DNA from: Bacillota bacterium
Lineage (GTDB): Bacteria > Bacillota > Clostridia > Lachnospirales > Lachnospiraceae
DNA length: 64,000 nucleotides
Assembly (NCBI GenBank): GCA_023423335.1
Contig: JAFAFU010000025.1
Location: 1 to 64,000, forward strand
Direction: 5' to 3'
Numbering within the stretch: position 1 is the stretch's first letter; each line of letters opens with the position of its first letter. A program made the translations under genes and the position numbers. The notes under the pieces were generated by a model. The model ran no database searches. It was given only the letters and a program-made list of their open reading frames with translations, and was not told where the DNA came from. Below, one piece after another: positions 26,531 to 36,456 of the stretch.

Positions 26531-29500
26531 ATGGAGCTTAAAGACATTGCCAAACAAATTGAAGCCAACATAAAAGGGCAGACCTTTTGTTTATGTGACG
26601 CAACAACAACGAATACGGATGATGTTTCAACACTTCTGAAGGAAGCATTCCAGATTATTTCATTTCAGATGGATGAATTAATTTATAGCTTTACTGACAT
26701 TATACAGCTGGATGGTAAGGCTGTTTTGGATAGTCAGAGCGGAGTTAAGGTCACAGTAATCTTTAAGAAAGAAAACGTACAGAATATATGCTTCTCTATA
26801 TCAGCTGTCATGCCGCCGCTCTGGAAAATGCCATTAGATAACGAAAGCGTATTCTGTTTATCGAGTGTCGTGAAAAACTTTCAAAAACTGATAAGCACGG
26901 CGGAGATTACCGGCACAATAACCGGAACATTAGGCATAGCACAGTTAAATTTCTGTGCGACAGGTGTTTATAATGGTGTCGGGCATATGTGGTCCATGAA
27001 ATTTACAGAGGAAAGAGAAAGCACTGCCCGTTCTTTGATTCAAGCACTGGATACTTGTGCACATCTGGGTATTCCTCTTGAAATTCTTCCGGATGTCAAA
27101 TTCAAACAACTCGTATTGGAATACGAGAGCAGGGGAAATAGTTTATGGGACAAGCTGCTTGTGGATGTGACAACAGGCTGCGGACTGGCAATTACAGAGC
27201 ATTTGGGAATAAAAGATCTTGGTATTGTTTTGCAAAAACGCAATACCAGCTATTCATTTACCCTGAAAGGGAACCTTATCATCGGAACTACTGCATTGCC
27301 GGTATTTTTGCGGATGCGCAGTGACAGCTTTGACCTGGGAGTGGATACCGGAGATGAGGGCTGCTTATTACCCTCGCTTTCGGATGTTGCAAGCCTGGTG
27401 GGGATAACTGAACCGTTGACAATCTTTCCGAAAGAGCTTGCCGAAAGGAAAAGCCTGAAGCTGAAGCTGCTTACTGTCAGTGTCCCGCTTACATTACAGA
27501 AGCTGAATTATTTCGGGATTACGATAGCTACTGTAGAAGAGTGGAACTTTTTCGGAATTCCGGGAGTTTCAGTTAAAGATATTAACCTTGGCTTTAGCCG
27601 GCAAAATGTGCCGGATACTGCGGTGAACGAATTCCTCATACTGGGTACGATCAGTATCTCGGATTTTGATATACGACTCGGCGGTATCTATTCCTCAGAC
27701 AACGGCTGGACCTTAAGCGGCGGCTTCCCGCCCGGTGAAGTGCTGTATCTTGACAAAATATTTATTAGCTTTGCAAGAATGCTGGGACTTGATATGGCAG
27801 CTTCGCTGCCGATTCCTGAGATATCGCTCTACGGTGTTCAAGTGGATTTCTGGCTTTCCTCCAAGAAGTTTACCGCAGCCGCGAAGACCAGAGTGACCGC
27901 TAAAGGCGCAACTTCCATTATAGAAAAGCTTTTTGAGATTGAGGCAGAAATCAGTATAACATCAGAGCTCAAAGATAACCATAGGGGCTATAGCGGCAAA
28001 TTCTCAGGAGTCTTGGAGATCGATGAGAGCAAATTCACCGTTGAATATGACTTTGATAATATGACGAAGAACAATCGTGTTACCGTGGAATGGACACCGA
28101 TTCATGAAAAAGAAGTAATTACAGTTACGGGAATCTTATCATATTTTGGTGTACAGGACATACCGAAGGTAATATCGGATCTGGATTTTGGCATCTCGGG
28201 TGTAAGCATGAAATATGATATTGACAACAAGGAGCTTACTGTTAATGTAAAATCTCCGAAATTCGATACCATAAGTCTTGTAGTCAGTAATAAAGATTAT
28301 GAGGCAGATATCAGACTGAAGGATAAAATTACATTATCCATGCTTCCGGTAGTAGGAACCTACCTTCATCTGCTGGACAGCCTTGCGATTGAGCATTTGG
28401 AGCTTCTTGCTTCCTCCAAGGATCATCCCGAACATGAGACTTTAAGCGGTGCGGCTCTACTGGGCAATATATACAACCAGCCCTTTGCACTGCAAATATA
28501 TCATAGCGAAAAAAAGCAGGAAGTCCATATGGCAGAAAGTTCACCAGGAGCCTTGACCAAATGGTTTAAGATCAATAAATCATTGGGAATATTTGAGTTT
28601 CACCGCTTTGGAGTTGGTTTCATTGATGGCAGTATCGCATTTCTTCTGGATGCATCACTTGCTGCTAAACCGATCGGACTAAGTCTACTGGGATTGGGAC
28701 TGGGGGTAAAGCTGTTCTCTCCGAAGGATATCTCATTTTACCTGTCAGGTCTCGAAATTGATTTTGATAACGGTACTCTATCCATCGGAGGCGCTTTTAT
28801 GAAATCCACACTCGGAGATCAGGAGAGCTATGACGGCAAGCTTTTACTTAAGATGGGAGACCTGTCCATATTTGCAATTGGAACCTATAGCGGGGATTCG
28901 CTGCTTGTCTATGCGCTGCTTAGCAAGAATCTCGGCGGTCCGCCTGTATTTTTCGTCACAGGGATTGCCGTAGGCTTCGGCTATAACATGGATGTGAGCA
29001 TTCCGTCGATTGATAAGGTGGCAGATTTTCCGCTTGTCAGCGCGGCACTTGGTAAGCTGGACAAGGAAAACATGCTGGCAAAGCTCAAGGAGAATGTCAG
29101 CATTAAAAAGGGACAGACATTTCTTGCTGCAGGAGTTAAATTCACTTCCTTTCAGATGATTGAGTCCTTTGCACTGCTTACTGTTACCTTCGGCAATTAT
29201 ACCGAGGTAAATCTTCTTGGTTTATCACAAATAAGTATGCCACCGCATCTGCCAAAGGATGTGGACCCTATCGCATATGCGCAGTTGGCGCTGAAAGCCA
29301 CCTTCTCGCCGAGAGACGGATTATTCTCCTTGATGGCCAAGCTGACCTCAGAATCCTATATTCTTTCAAAAAAATGTAAGCTTACGGGAGGTTTTGCTTT
29401 TTATGTCTGGTATTCCGGGGAACATGCCGGGGATTTTGTAGTTACTCTCGGCGGTTATCATCCGAATTACATAAAACCGGCTCATTATCCCGATGTGCCC

Positions 29501-30646
29501 AGGCTTGGCTTTTCCTGGGACGTGACCTCGGAGCTTAATTTAAGCGGAGATATCTATTTTGCGCTTACCCCTTGTGCTTTAATGGCAGGAGGCAGGCTTA
29601 GCGCCGTCTATTCTTCCGGATGTGTCAGCGCGTGGTTTGTTGCGAAAGCAGACTTTTATATAGCCTGGAAGCCGTTCTTTTACGATGTAAGCCTGTTTGT
29701 CGGCTTCGGGGTGGCGGTAAAGGTGAGTCTCTTATTTGTACATACAACCATCAAGCTGGAGCTGTCGGCAGGACTTCATATCTGGGGCCCGGAATTCAGC
29801 GGAACAGCCCGCATCTCTCTTTATATTATTTCATTTACCATCAGCTTTGGAGCAGGATCACCGGATAGCCCCTCCTTGCTGAAATGGACAGATTTTACCC
29901 AGTCCTTCCTTCCGGAAAAGGGTAACCGTGATAAGAATGCGTTATATGGAGAAGAAGCGGCTAGAATGCCTTTATCCGTAACAGTAAGCGATGGGCAGCG
30001 GGGAGAGGATACGGTTGGTCAGACCACAGTCGCGGTGGTAGCATCTGAACGAATGGAATTTCTGATTAAATCGGCGGTTCCGGTCACATCGATTGCTGTG
30101 AATAATACAAGTGTCATACTTGACAAGGACATGCCGGAAGTCGGTGTTTTGCCCATGGGGGAAGGGAAGAAGCTGAAATCCGAGCTGTCAGTTACACTCA
30201 ATCACCCTGCCGCGCAGTCCCTCAAGTGGGTATGCGAGCCCGTTTATGAGAATCTTCCCAGTGCAATGTGGGGATTGACAAAAACCAAAGAGGAATTGGT
30301 TAAGGGTGCGGCAACAGGAATCCGTATCCGCCCTGTAGAAAGGGAAACCAGTGCTTTTCCGAAGGAAGGGTATATTGATCTGGACAAGCTGTCCGTATAT
30401 TCGTGTATAGAGCGGACATTTATCTGGAATCCGGTATGGCAGCTTCCTGCCCATGATCAGGAGAAAGCGATAGAACAATTTTCAAAGACGGTCATGGATA
30501 AGGATGTTTGTAGAAAACGGGAAGATATTCTTCAAAGCTTCTGTAACGTCGGTTTTGATTTCAATCCTAAGGTTGACCTGACAAGGATGGCTCAGGAAGC
30601 AGAAAACATATTCACTGAGGAAATGATACTGGGGGTAATAGCGTGA
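26531..30646 (+). CDS. Giant beta-rich protein, DUF6603-like (cluster gene A)
   Basis: A 1371-aa protein without signal peptide, the first gene of the cluster. Residues 1-660 are repeats of short amphipathic beta strands (FSLTLKGNLIIGTTALPVFLRM-type). Residues about 670-1130 contain the most conserved-looking region: FHRFGVGFIDGSIAFLLDASL, LSIGGAF, NLGGPPVFFVTGIAVGFGYN, PFFYDVSLFVGFGVAVKV and HIWGPEFSGTARISLY, ending LLKWTDFTQSFLP. This fits my memory of DUF6603, a domain of unknown function known from large bacterial and fungal proteins; it is not confirmed by search. The last 240 residues form a separate tail. The alternating hydrophobic pattern would suit a long beta groove or barrel-like structure. 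ATG at 26531 follows AAAGGATGGG; GTG at 26486 lacks a ribosome binding site. Confidence 0.75.
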   Translation: MELKDIAKQIEANIKGQTFCLCDATTTNTDDVSTLLKEAFQIISFQMDELIYSFTDIIQLDGKAVLDSQSGVKVTVIFKKENVQNICFSISAVMPPLWKMPLDNESVFCLSSVVKNFQKLISTAEITGTITGTLGIAQLNFCATGVYNGVGHMWSMKFTEERESTARSLIQALDTCAHLGIPLEILPDVKFKQLVLEYESRGNSLWDKLLVDVTTGCGLAITEHLGIKDLGIVLQKRNTSYSFTLKGNLIIGTTALPVFLRMRSDSFDLGVDTGDEGCLLPSLSDVASLVGITEPLTIFPKELAERKSLKLKLLTVSVPLTLQKLNYFGITIATVEEWNFFGIPGVSVKDINLGFSRQNVPDTAVNEFLILGTISISDFDIRLGGIYSSDNGWTLSGGFPPGEVLYLDKIFISFARMLGLDMAASLPIPEISLYGVQVDFWLSSKKFTAAAKTRVTAKGATSIIEKLFEIEAEISITSELKDNHRGYSGKFSGVLEIDESKFTVEYDFDNMTKNNRVTVEWTPIHEKEVITVTGILSYFGVQDIPKVISDLDFGISGVSMKYDIDNKELTVNVKSPKFDTISLVVSNKDYEADIRLKDKITLSMLPVVGTYLHLLDSLAIEHLELLASSKDHPEHETLSGAALLGNIYNQPFALQIYHSEKKQEVHMAESSPGALTKWFKINKSLGIFEFHRFGVGFIDGSIAFLLDASLAAKPIGLSLLGLGLGVKLFSPKDISFYLSGLEIDFDNGTLSIGGAFMKSTLGDQESYDGKLLLKMGDLSIFAIGTYSGDSLLVYALLSKNLGGPPVFFVTGIAVGFGYNMDVSIPSIDKVADFPLVSAALGKLDKENMLAKLKENVSIKKGQTFLAAGVKFTSFQMIESFALLTVTFGNYTEVNLLGLSQISMPPHLPKDVDPIAYAQLALKATFSPRDGLFSLMAKLTSESYILSKKCKLTGGFAFYVWYSGEHAGDFVVTLGGYHPNYIKPAHYPDVPRLGFSWDVTSELNLSGDIYFALTPCALMAGGRLSAVYSSGCVSAWFVAKADFYIAWKPFFYDVSLFVGFGVAVKVSLLFVHTTIKLELSAGLHIWGPEFSGTARISLYIISFTISFGAGSPDSPSLLKWTDFTQSFLPEKGNRDKNALYGEEAARMPLSVTVSDGQRGEDTVGQTTVAVVASERMEFLIKSAVPVTSIAVNNTSVILDKDMPEVGVLPMGEGKKLKSELSVTLNHPAAQSLKWVCEPVYENLPSAMWGLTKTKEELVKGAATGIRIRPVERETSAFPKEGYIDLDKLSVYSCIERTFIWNPVWQLPAHDQEKAIEQFSKTVMDKDVCRKREDILQSFCNVGFDFNPKVDLTRMAQEAENIFTEEMILGVIA

Positions 30647-30870
30647 AAATAAAAAACAATTTTCACACTTAGAAGTTTGTGCCTGCATCGTCCTCGCACA
30701 AACTAACTCAAAGGGCAGGCGTGTTGTGTTAATGTGAAAAGAATTCCAAAAGTTCCGGAATTTTTGGGATAAACTATGGAAATCGCATAAAGACGCTCTT
30801 TCTTTTTTCGGAATATGGGGAATATTGTGCTGACGTCCTCACGGGTTTTTATAAGAATGGAGAAATTTAT
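30647..30870 (+). promoter_or_regulatory. Structured spacer between cluster genes A and B
   Basis: The 224 bases hold two hairpins: GTGAAAA...TTTTCAC around 30643-30669, and AGTTTGTGC...GCACAAACT at about 30672-30701. The spacer ends in ATTGTGCTGACG...AGAATGGAGA just before gene B. The order (GTGAAA/TTTCAC stem, TTGTG, AGAATGGAG) matches, in diverged form, the leader before the Hint gene. No terminator-like T-run follows the stems, so read-through from gene A is likely. Confidence 0.4.
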
Positions 30871-32193
30871 ATGAATGTTAAAAACGAACGTTTTAAACTG
30901 CTCAGGATATGTCTTCCACCTGTAGAAAACGGAGCGTGTTCGATTGAGGTAACGCAGAACGTCACAGCTCCCGGTACGGATTCGTATCAGATGCAGATGG
31001 ATTTTCATGTCAAAGGGGCACATTTTAGCCTGCCTGCCGAAGAAATACAAGCCCTTTATCCTGATGTTAATGCCAGCGGTAATTATGCAAACTGCATTGG
31101 ACATATAACATTAAAAAAGAAAACCTATCCATGGGAAAATTCTGTTCCGGTGCAGAAGCCGGCTGATAAGAATGACGAACCGGAGCCGAAGGCTGCGCCA
31201 TGGCTCGCGTTAATCTGTATTTCCAGTGAGGAGAATATAACTGCCAAAGAGATGACAATCAAGGATCTATTTGATAATTCTGAAAGCACTGCGGATATTT
31301 TTTATCCGCTAAAAAGCATGCCGTTATGTACGGAAAAGCCGGAAGATGTATGCCGGATTATTGACCTTCCTAAGTCAGAGTATGACATGGTGATGCCCAG
31401 GGACACTGAGACGGGGCTCCTTACCCATGTTAAGGCGGTTGACCTCTATGACAAATGTGATGAACTGGTATCCTTGGACGGGCACTTCTCTGTAGTTGTA
31501 TCCAACCGGTTTATTCCTTCAGGAGATGACACCATGAAAAAAAGCACTATGCATCTGGTTTCCCTGGAGGGCTTTGACGGTTATCTTCCGGAGGGATCAA
31601 AATATAAGGAGCTGGATAATTATAAAATCATACGTCTGGTATCCCTATATAGCTGGGATGTATTCTCTACGCGAAAGGGGGAAGCCGACTTCAAAAATAT
31701 TATAAAAAATATAGACAGCGGACCGCTTGCCATAGCTGCACATGAGGTTTTAAAGCGCGGGCATATTCCGCTTCGTCATATCACAAGAACCGGGGAAGAA
31801 ACCGTCTCGTTATACCGCGGACCGTTGCTTCCGTATAAGCCGGATGAACAGGAACCCGTAATAAAGCATACGGCTGACGGCCGCATGCTTTATGATCCCG
31901 AACACGGCATTATGGATTTGTCCTATTCCTCCGCCTGGCAGCTGGGGCGCCTGCTTATTTTAAAAAACAAGACAATCGCGGCGGCACTCCTTCGCTGGAA
32001 GAAAGATAATACCAGAAAGATACATCTGGATGCGGATAAGACTGTTTTTAATGACCGGCTGCGTCTTGCCTCAAAGATGGAACAGGGCGACATAATTGAT
32101 TTTTGGACGCATACGCTATCCGAAGAAATAATGAAAAATGAGCTTGTAGCGCCGGTAGCAAAGGATCCGAAAAGAATAAAAGGAGGGGTATAG
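30871..32193 (+). CDS. Uncharacterised cluster protein B
   Basis: A 440-aa soluble protein with no signal peptide or membrane helix. Landmarks that look conserved are PWLALICIS near residue 110, VVVSNRFIPSGDD with HLVSLEGFDGYLP near 210-240, IIRLVSLYSWDVFS near 255, SLYRGPLLPYKPDE near 315 and LSYSSAWQLGRLLILKNKTIAAALLRW near 350-375. I recall proteins with this order of motifs in Actinobacteria and other phyla, always without a defined function. It is followed after 2 bases by gene C, with AGGAGGGG at the junction, so B and C are almost certainly made together. Confidence 0.75.
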   Translation: MNVKNERFKLLRICLPPVENGACSIEVTQNVTAPGTDSYQMQMDFHVKGAHFSLPAEEIQALYPDVNASGNYANCIGHITLKKKTYPWENSVPVQKPADKNDEPEPKAAPWLALICISSEENITAKEMTIKDLFDNSESTADIFYPLKSMPLCTEKPEDVCRIIDLPKSEYDMVMPRDTETGLLTHVKAVDLYDKCDELVSLDGHFSVVVSNRFIPSGDDTMKKSTMHLVSLEGFDGYLPEGSKYKELDNYKIIRLVSLYSWDVFSTRKGEADFKNIIKNIDSGPLAIAAHEVLKRGHIPLRHITRTGEETVSLYRGPLLPYKPDEQEPVIKHTADGRMLYDPEHGIMDLSYSSAWQLGRLLILKNKTIAAALLRWKKDNTRKIHLDADKTVFNDRLRLASKMEQGDIIDFWTHTLSEEIMKNELVAPVAKDPKRIKGGV

Positions 32194-32195
32194 GA

Positions 32196-33035
32196 ATGAG
32201 AAGCTGGAGAGCTGAGAAATCTGTATACAGGCTTTGGGAAACAAAGGGCGCAGGTCTGATTCAAATGCCGGAGCAGGTACGTAAATGGTTTGGAGAACTC
32301 ATTTTACTGGGAGAGGTACCCTTATCCTATCTGGTTGCCGATGAGCGCCAGTTGCCGGTGGAATCCATACGCTTTTTCGTTCTGGACCCGCAGTGGACGC
32401 AGGCGCTTGTGGATGGGGCTGCCAGCATCGGGGTGCTGACTAAATTGGAGTCTGTCCGCAACCTGGGACACTTGCCGCTTCGATATGGCAGTGCGAAAGA
32501 GACGATCCGTTTGCCCCGGTATGGAAGGATGCATCCTAACCACAGGCGGGAGAATTGCCGGATGACGGCAGACAGTAACACCGTATTATCCGGATTCTTG
32601 ATGAGGTCCGACTTGGTTTCAAACTGGAAGGGAATTGAGGTAAAAGGCTTTTATAAAGAGGGACAGATAGATATCCTGAGGATGGAGAGGCTTTCCGACA
32701 AGCTCCTTATCTGTATCTTTGAAGGTGTAATTGATTCTGTTCGAATGTATGAACCCAGGGAAGAGCTTCATTTTGGGACACGCAGCGATGACAGGCAGCT
32801 GGATGTGCGCAGAATTGATGACGGACATGAAGGTGAGCCTTTGTATAAACCGGGAACTAAGGATAAGGTAACGATCACTGTACCAGTGGAGGATAATGGA
32901 AGAGTGAATTTTACACAGCTGACACAGCTGCTCGCACAGACCCTCGGAAAGAGTTCTGAAGACATAGAGTCACCGCAGCTGGCGCTCGAAATGCTTTCCG
33001 TTGCGGGACAATGCGTGTTTAAAGGGGGGAAATAA
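32196..33035 (+). CDS. Uncharacterised cluster protein C
   Basis: A 279-aa soluble protein. Its N-terminal part has WFGELILLGEVPLSYLVADERQLPVESIRFFVLDPQWTQALVDGAASIG (residues about 31-80). The middle has GFLMRSDLVSNWKGIEVKGF and MERLSDKLLICIFEGV. The end has EPREELHFGTR and a region that is likely helical. No catalytic motif is evident. The repeated aromatic/acidic pattern suggests an interaction scaffold. It is tightly packed between B (2 bases) and D (1 base). In other genomes B and C could well be fused, as B ends where C begins without linker sequence. Confidence 0.75.
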   Translation: MRSWRAEKSVYRLWETKGAGLIQMPEQVRKWFGELILLGEVPLSYLVADERQLPVESIRFFVLDPQWTQALVDGAASIGVLTKLESVRNLGHLPLRYGSAKETIRLPRYGRMHPNHRRENCRMTADSNTVLSGFLMRSDLVSNWKGIEVKGFYKEGQIDILRMERLSDKLLICIFEGVIDSVRMYEPREELHFGTRSDDRQLDVRRIDDGHEGEPLYKPGTKDKVTITVPVEDNGRVNFTQLTQLLAQTLGKSSEDIESPQLALEMLSVAGQCVFKGGK

Positions 33036-33036
33036 G

Positions 33037-36000
33037 ATGGGAGCGCTGTTTGTTCCTTTGGCAGTAGAAGCTTATGCAACAAATGATAAAAATAGGATGG
33101 ATAAAGAGGTTGCACCGGTATCGCCGGACTATACAAAGCTGAAAAGTGCTACCCATCTGGGAGGAAAATTGGAGCCGAAGCCCTTTGAAAGCATTCCTCC
33201 CCTGGAGGTGGGAGTTCATCTGCATTTTATACTCCCGGATGCTTTCACCCATGCTGTTACTACCAGGGATGGGGCAATAAAGTATCCGCGAATACCAAAC
33301 CGGTGGTTGGTGACACGGCTCGTTGCGGATGAGAAAATACATAACAAAAGCTGGCTTGTGGAGAGTGATTATCTGGGACTGGATAATGCAGGCAGTGTAG
33401 CGGTTCCGTACCTGTCGGATCAGGAATGTCCGTATCGCCTGCTTGGCAGATCCTATCCTGTTAACAATCCCCCTGCTATAGGAGGCAGCTGTCTTGATGA
33501 ATTGACGGCAGTGGGACCTGGGGACCCGACATTTGCAGCTTATTATCCAAACTGCTGCAGTGTCTTTGGATTCCATGATAAGCTGGAGGACCTTTCCTCC
33601 GGTGATTTAACATATTTTGTCATAGGTTATTATTCTGAGGAGAAGGAAGATCCGCTTTATAATCTGACGGAAGAGGAATACCGGCAGTATCTGATAGATA
33701 ACCAGTGGTCGGTAGCCGGTGATAATATACAGGCAGAGAGAATAATCTGCCATGGCATGGTATACTCACTTCCCTGGCGCGGCCCATCTGCGGAATACAG
33801 CTCGAACGCGCCAACCGGTGAGGTGAATGCATCGATTGGAAATACTTCGGTTGAAGCGCTATCGGCATTGATATCGGACAGATTGCAAACCAGGAAGAAA
33901 ACCGGAGAGAAGCTTCTTTATGGACCGGACAGCCTGGAAGAAAGCCAGGTTCTGGAGCGCTTTTTAGCAATGCTGCAATATGATCTGCTGGATTATAAGG
34001 AAGGTGCCGACGGCGTGGCTGAAGTTGAAGACCACCTCCATGCGGGGGAGTTTGACCCCTATGACGGCGGAGCCGTATGGCATATCCGGTATCAGGACAA
34101 TGAAGATAAGAAAAAGGATAAGATATCATATCAAATACCGGAAATACCGCAGAAAACCGGTAAACTGCTGACCGTGTTAAACGAAGCTCAGTACGGGGCC
34201 GACCGGTTGAACCGGTGCCTGAACTCGAAGAGGCAGGAGCTTTTCTGTGCCTGGCAGCGCTATGTGAACCTGATAGAGGACCCTCCTGCTCCCTGGATAA
34301 AACCAAAACCGTCCAAAGAGGAAATACTATCGGAAATAAGCAGACTGTGTAATGAGATTGATAAGCTGGCCGGTGATATCGGACAAGCTTCGGATAATGT
34401 AAAGGATGCAGAAAAAAAGCTGAGAGAGAATATAGCACCTGTGAAAGACAGTCTGTTATTAGAAAAGGTGACCAGAGAGTCTTTTTACCGTGCCAGGGAC
34501 CCGGTCGTGCTTTTGGGAGGACAAGGGATAAAGCGGCCGTTTGCCTATGGGCAGGACGGACGCTTTACGAAGGACGGAACGCTTGCCTGCAGGACTTCCC
34601 TGATTGACGGGCTTAAAGGACATAACTGCGACCTGCAGATAAAGGATATTCTGGCCTGCTGTGATCCGTTCAAGGATTTACAGGAGCAATTTCCCGGAAT
34701 GCTGTGTGAGGCTGTCTGCTTAAGTCCCCTGTTTGTGGCTTTGATCGCCCGCCGTATGGGAGAAGAGACCTTATTGCCGCAAGGGCAGACTCCATCGCCG
34801 ATTGCCTGCAGCGAGTGGGTGCAGCCATGGATTTCACTGTTCCTGGAATGGAGCATTGCCTGGTTTCCTACAAGAACAGGAACCAGGCCGGACAATTCGA
34901 TGGAGGGCTGGAGCTTTCAGGATATTGATTACAGCTTCGGGTCACAGCCTCCCTTGCAAGGGAGCTCCTACACCGGGCGTACAGTAATAACGCCGCATTC
35001 TACACTTCTTCTTAAATATGCTCTGGAGAAGAATATCGAGCGCTATCAATATGATCCGGAGCTTTATGAGCAATTAAAAAAGGCTTTGGAGGATGCTCAG
35101 AATCTTGCTGTTTTATCCCAGCAGCTTAGCGGAATGTGGACACAGCTGTTATCCCTCCGGGAAACCTTACAGATACCTGTCATGGAACAAGGCAGCTACA
35201 AGGAGCTTGCAGATAAGGTCAGGCTGAGGCTGGAGGATAAGCTGCCCGTGACCGTAGTTCCAAGCTCATTGTTCTTTCCGATACGGGCCGGGTTTTTACA
35301 GGTAAATAAGGTCAATATCATCAACTCCTTCGGTATTCGCCAGCTTGTGAATTCCACGCTGAAGAAGACCGTATTTTCCGAGGAGGTATTCTCGGAGTTT
35401 TCGAAAGGAATGTTCCCTCCGCGCTTTGTCCAGGGAGCGAGACTTGATTATCAGTGGATATGCAGTGAGGACAACAGTGTTATGAGCTGTCTTGATCCTG
35501 CAACGTCTCCGGTATGCGGATTTTTGTACCCGGATTTTCTTAACCATGCATTGTCACTGTATGAAGCAAACGGTATGTTCAAGGGAAGACTGAAGCTGGT
35601 CTACCGCAATGGATCGCCGGAGGTACGCTGGGTCAGTGCACCGGGTGAACCGACGGATTTTAATAAGATAATATTCCTGAATGCGCACATTAAGAAATTT
35701 GCCGAAGCCCTGCTTAAGTATAATGATAGGAAGGACCCTGCTTTTTATGGATTAATGCAGCTGATTGAGAAAAGAATGGATGAGAGCTGCTCCTACAGTG
35801 ACAGCGAAGACCTTTTCGCATCATGGAGCCGTCCGCTGGTATTGGCCAGGGCACGGATGTCACTGGAACTGATGGGAGAGCCGGAATATTCACAGAGTCC
35901 CGAGGATTTTGCAAAGCAGCAGACCTACGGCTATGAAAATACGAAAATTCCAGTATATATTGGCGACAGCTCGCGTTCACTGGACGGCTCGATCGGTTTT

Positions 36001-36456
36001 TTCCCCGACTCTGATCATCAGTATCAGACGATGCATTGTGTATACAATACACAAAAGCTTTCGGTGCCCACCGATTACCTGTGCTATGATTCTCCGATAT
36101 GTCTATCCCCCGCGGATAAGGAATACGGTTTTTTTACAATATTGATGGAAGCGGGAGCGAATACATCTCTTCGCTGCGGAATGCTGCCGGCATTTAAGAA
36201 AAGTATTCCTGCCGAGCATGTGGAGCAGGTCCTTCCAAGCCTGAACTTTTCCTTTGAAGTTGATCCGATTGTTACCTGTGCCGATGAGATAAAGCTCCCG
36301 CTTTTCTCAAAGGAGGATGTGGAATGGACCTGGTATCATATGCAAAAGGACAGTTATGCAGATATGGGGTCGGTTCAGGAACCGAAAAATGTTTTTGCGG
36401 AGGCCAATCCGATTTACATGGAAGGCTTTTTGAGACGAAAGGAGCAGAAGAAATGA
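33037..36456 (+). CDS. Uncharacterised large cluster protein D
   Basis: A 1139-aa protein lacking signal peptide and membrane helices. It opens with LFVPLAVEAYATNDKN. Next is a striking block, LEVGVHLHFILPDAFTHAV, followed by YPRIPNRWLVTRLV (residues about 55-100). A charged coiled-coil-like stretch lies near 425-480 (KEEILSEISRLCNEIDKLAGDIGQ). Then comes FYRARDPVVLLGGQGIKRPFAYG near 485-505. The C-terminal half is rich in aromatic residues (LFLEWSIAWFPTR; QGARLDYQWICSED). I recall similar HLHW-LPD and DPVVLL blocks in large orphan bacterial proteins, but no function. ATG at 33037 follows AAGGGGGGAAATAAG; the earlier start at 33001 overlaps gene C. Its stop overlaps the start of E by 4 bases (ATGA). 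Confidence 0.78.
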   Translation: MGALFVPLAVEAYATNDKNRMDKEVAPVSPDYTKLKSATHLGGKLEPKPFESIPPLEVGVHLHFILPDAFTHAVTTRDGAIKYPRIPNRWLVTRLVADEKIHNKSWLVESDYLGLDNAGSVAVPYLSDQECPYRLLGRSYPVNNPPAIGGSCLDELTAVGPGDPTFAAYYPNCCSVFGFHDKLEDLSSGDLTYFVIGYYSEEKEDPLYNLTEEEYRQYLIDNQWSVAGDNIQAERIICHGMVYSLPWRGPSAEYSSNAPTGEVNASIGNTSVEALSALISDRLQTRKKTGEKLLYGPDSLEESQVLERFLAMLQYDLLDYKEGADGVAEVEDHLHAGEFDPYDGGAVWHIRYQDNEDKKKDKISYQIPEIPQKTGKLLTVLNEAQYGADRLNRCLNSKRQELFCAWQRYVNLIEDPPAPWIKPKPSKEEILSEISRLCNEIDKLAGDIGQASDNVKDAEKKLRENIAPVKDSLLLEKVTRESFYRARDPVVLLGGQGIKRPFAYGQDGRFTKDGTLACRTSLIDGLKGHNCDLQIKDILACCDPFKDLQEQFPGMLCEAVCLSPLFVALIARRMGEETLLPQGQTPSPIACSEWVQPWISLFLEWSIAWFPTRTGTRPDNSMEGWSFQDIDYSFGSQPPLQGSSYTGRTVITPHSTLLLKYALEKNIERYQYDPELYEQLKKALEDAQNLAVLSQQLSGMWTQLLSLRETLQIPVMEQGSYKELADKVRLRLEDKLPVTVVPSSLFFPIRAGFLQVNKVNIINSFGIRQLVNSTLKKTVFSEEVFSEFSKGMFPPRFVQGARLDYQWICSEDNSVMSCLDPATSPVCGFLYPDFLNHALSLYEANGMFKGRLKLVYRNGSPEVRWVSAPGEPTDFNKIIFLNAHIKKFAEALLKYNDRKDPAFYGLMQLIEKRMDESCSYSDSEDLFASWSRPLVLARARMSLELMGEPEYSQSPEDFAKQQTYGYENTKIPVYIGDSSRSLDGSIGFFPDSDHQYQTMHCVYNTQKLSVPTDYLCYDSPICLSPADKEYGFFTILMEAGANTSLRCGMLPAFKKSIPAEHVEQVLPSLNFSFEVDPIVTCADEIKLPLFSKEDVEWTWYHMQKDSYADMGSVQEPKNVFAEANPIYMEGFLRRKEQKK

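Noticed and set aside
30647..30870. Terminator splitting the large cluster after gene A
   Set aside because: The hairpins have no following T-run, and the spacer resembles the leader element seen elsewhere, so an operon break is not supported.
33620..34438. 272-aa minus-strand open frame inside cluster gene D
   Set aside because: It lies wholly antisense to D, lacks a ribosome binding site, and its composition (Pro/Ser/Arg/His-rich) is that of a reverse-frame shadow.
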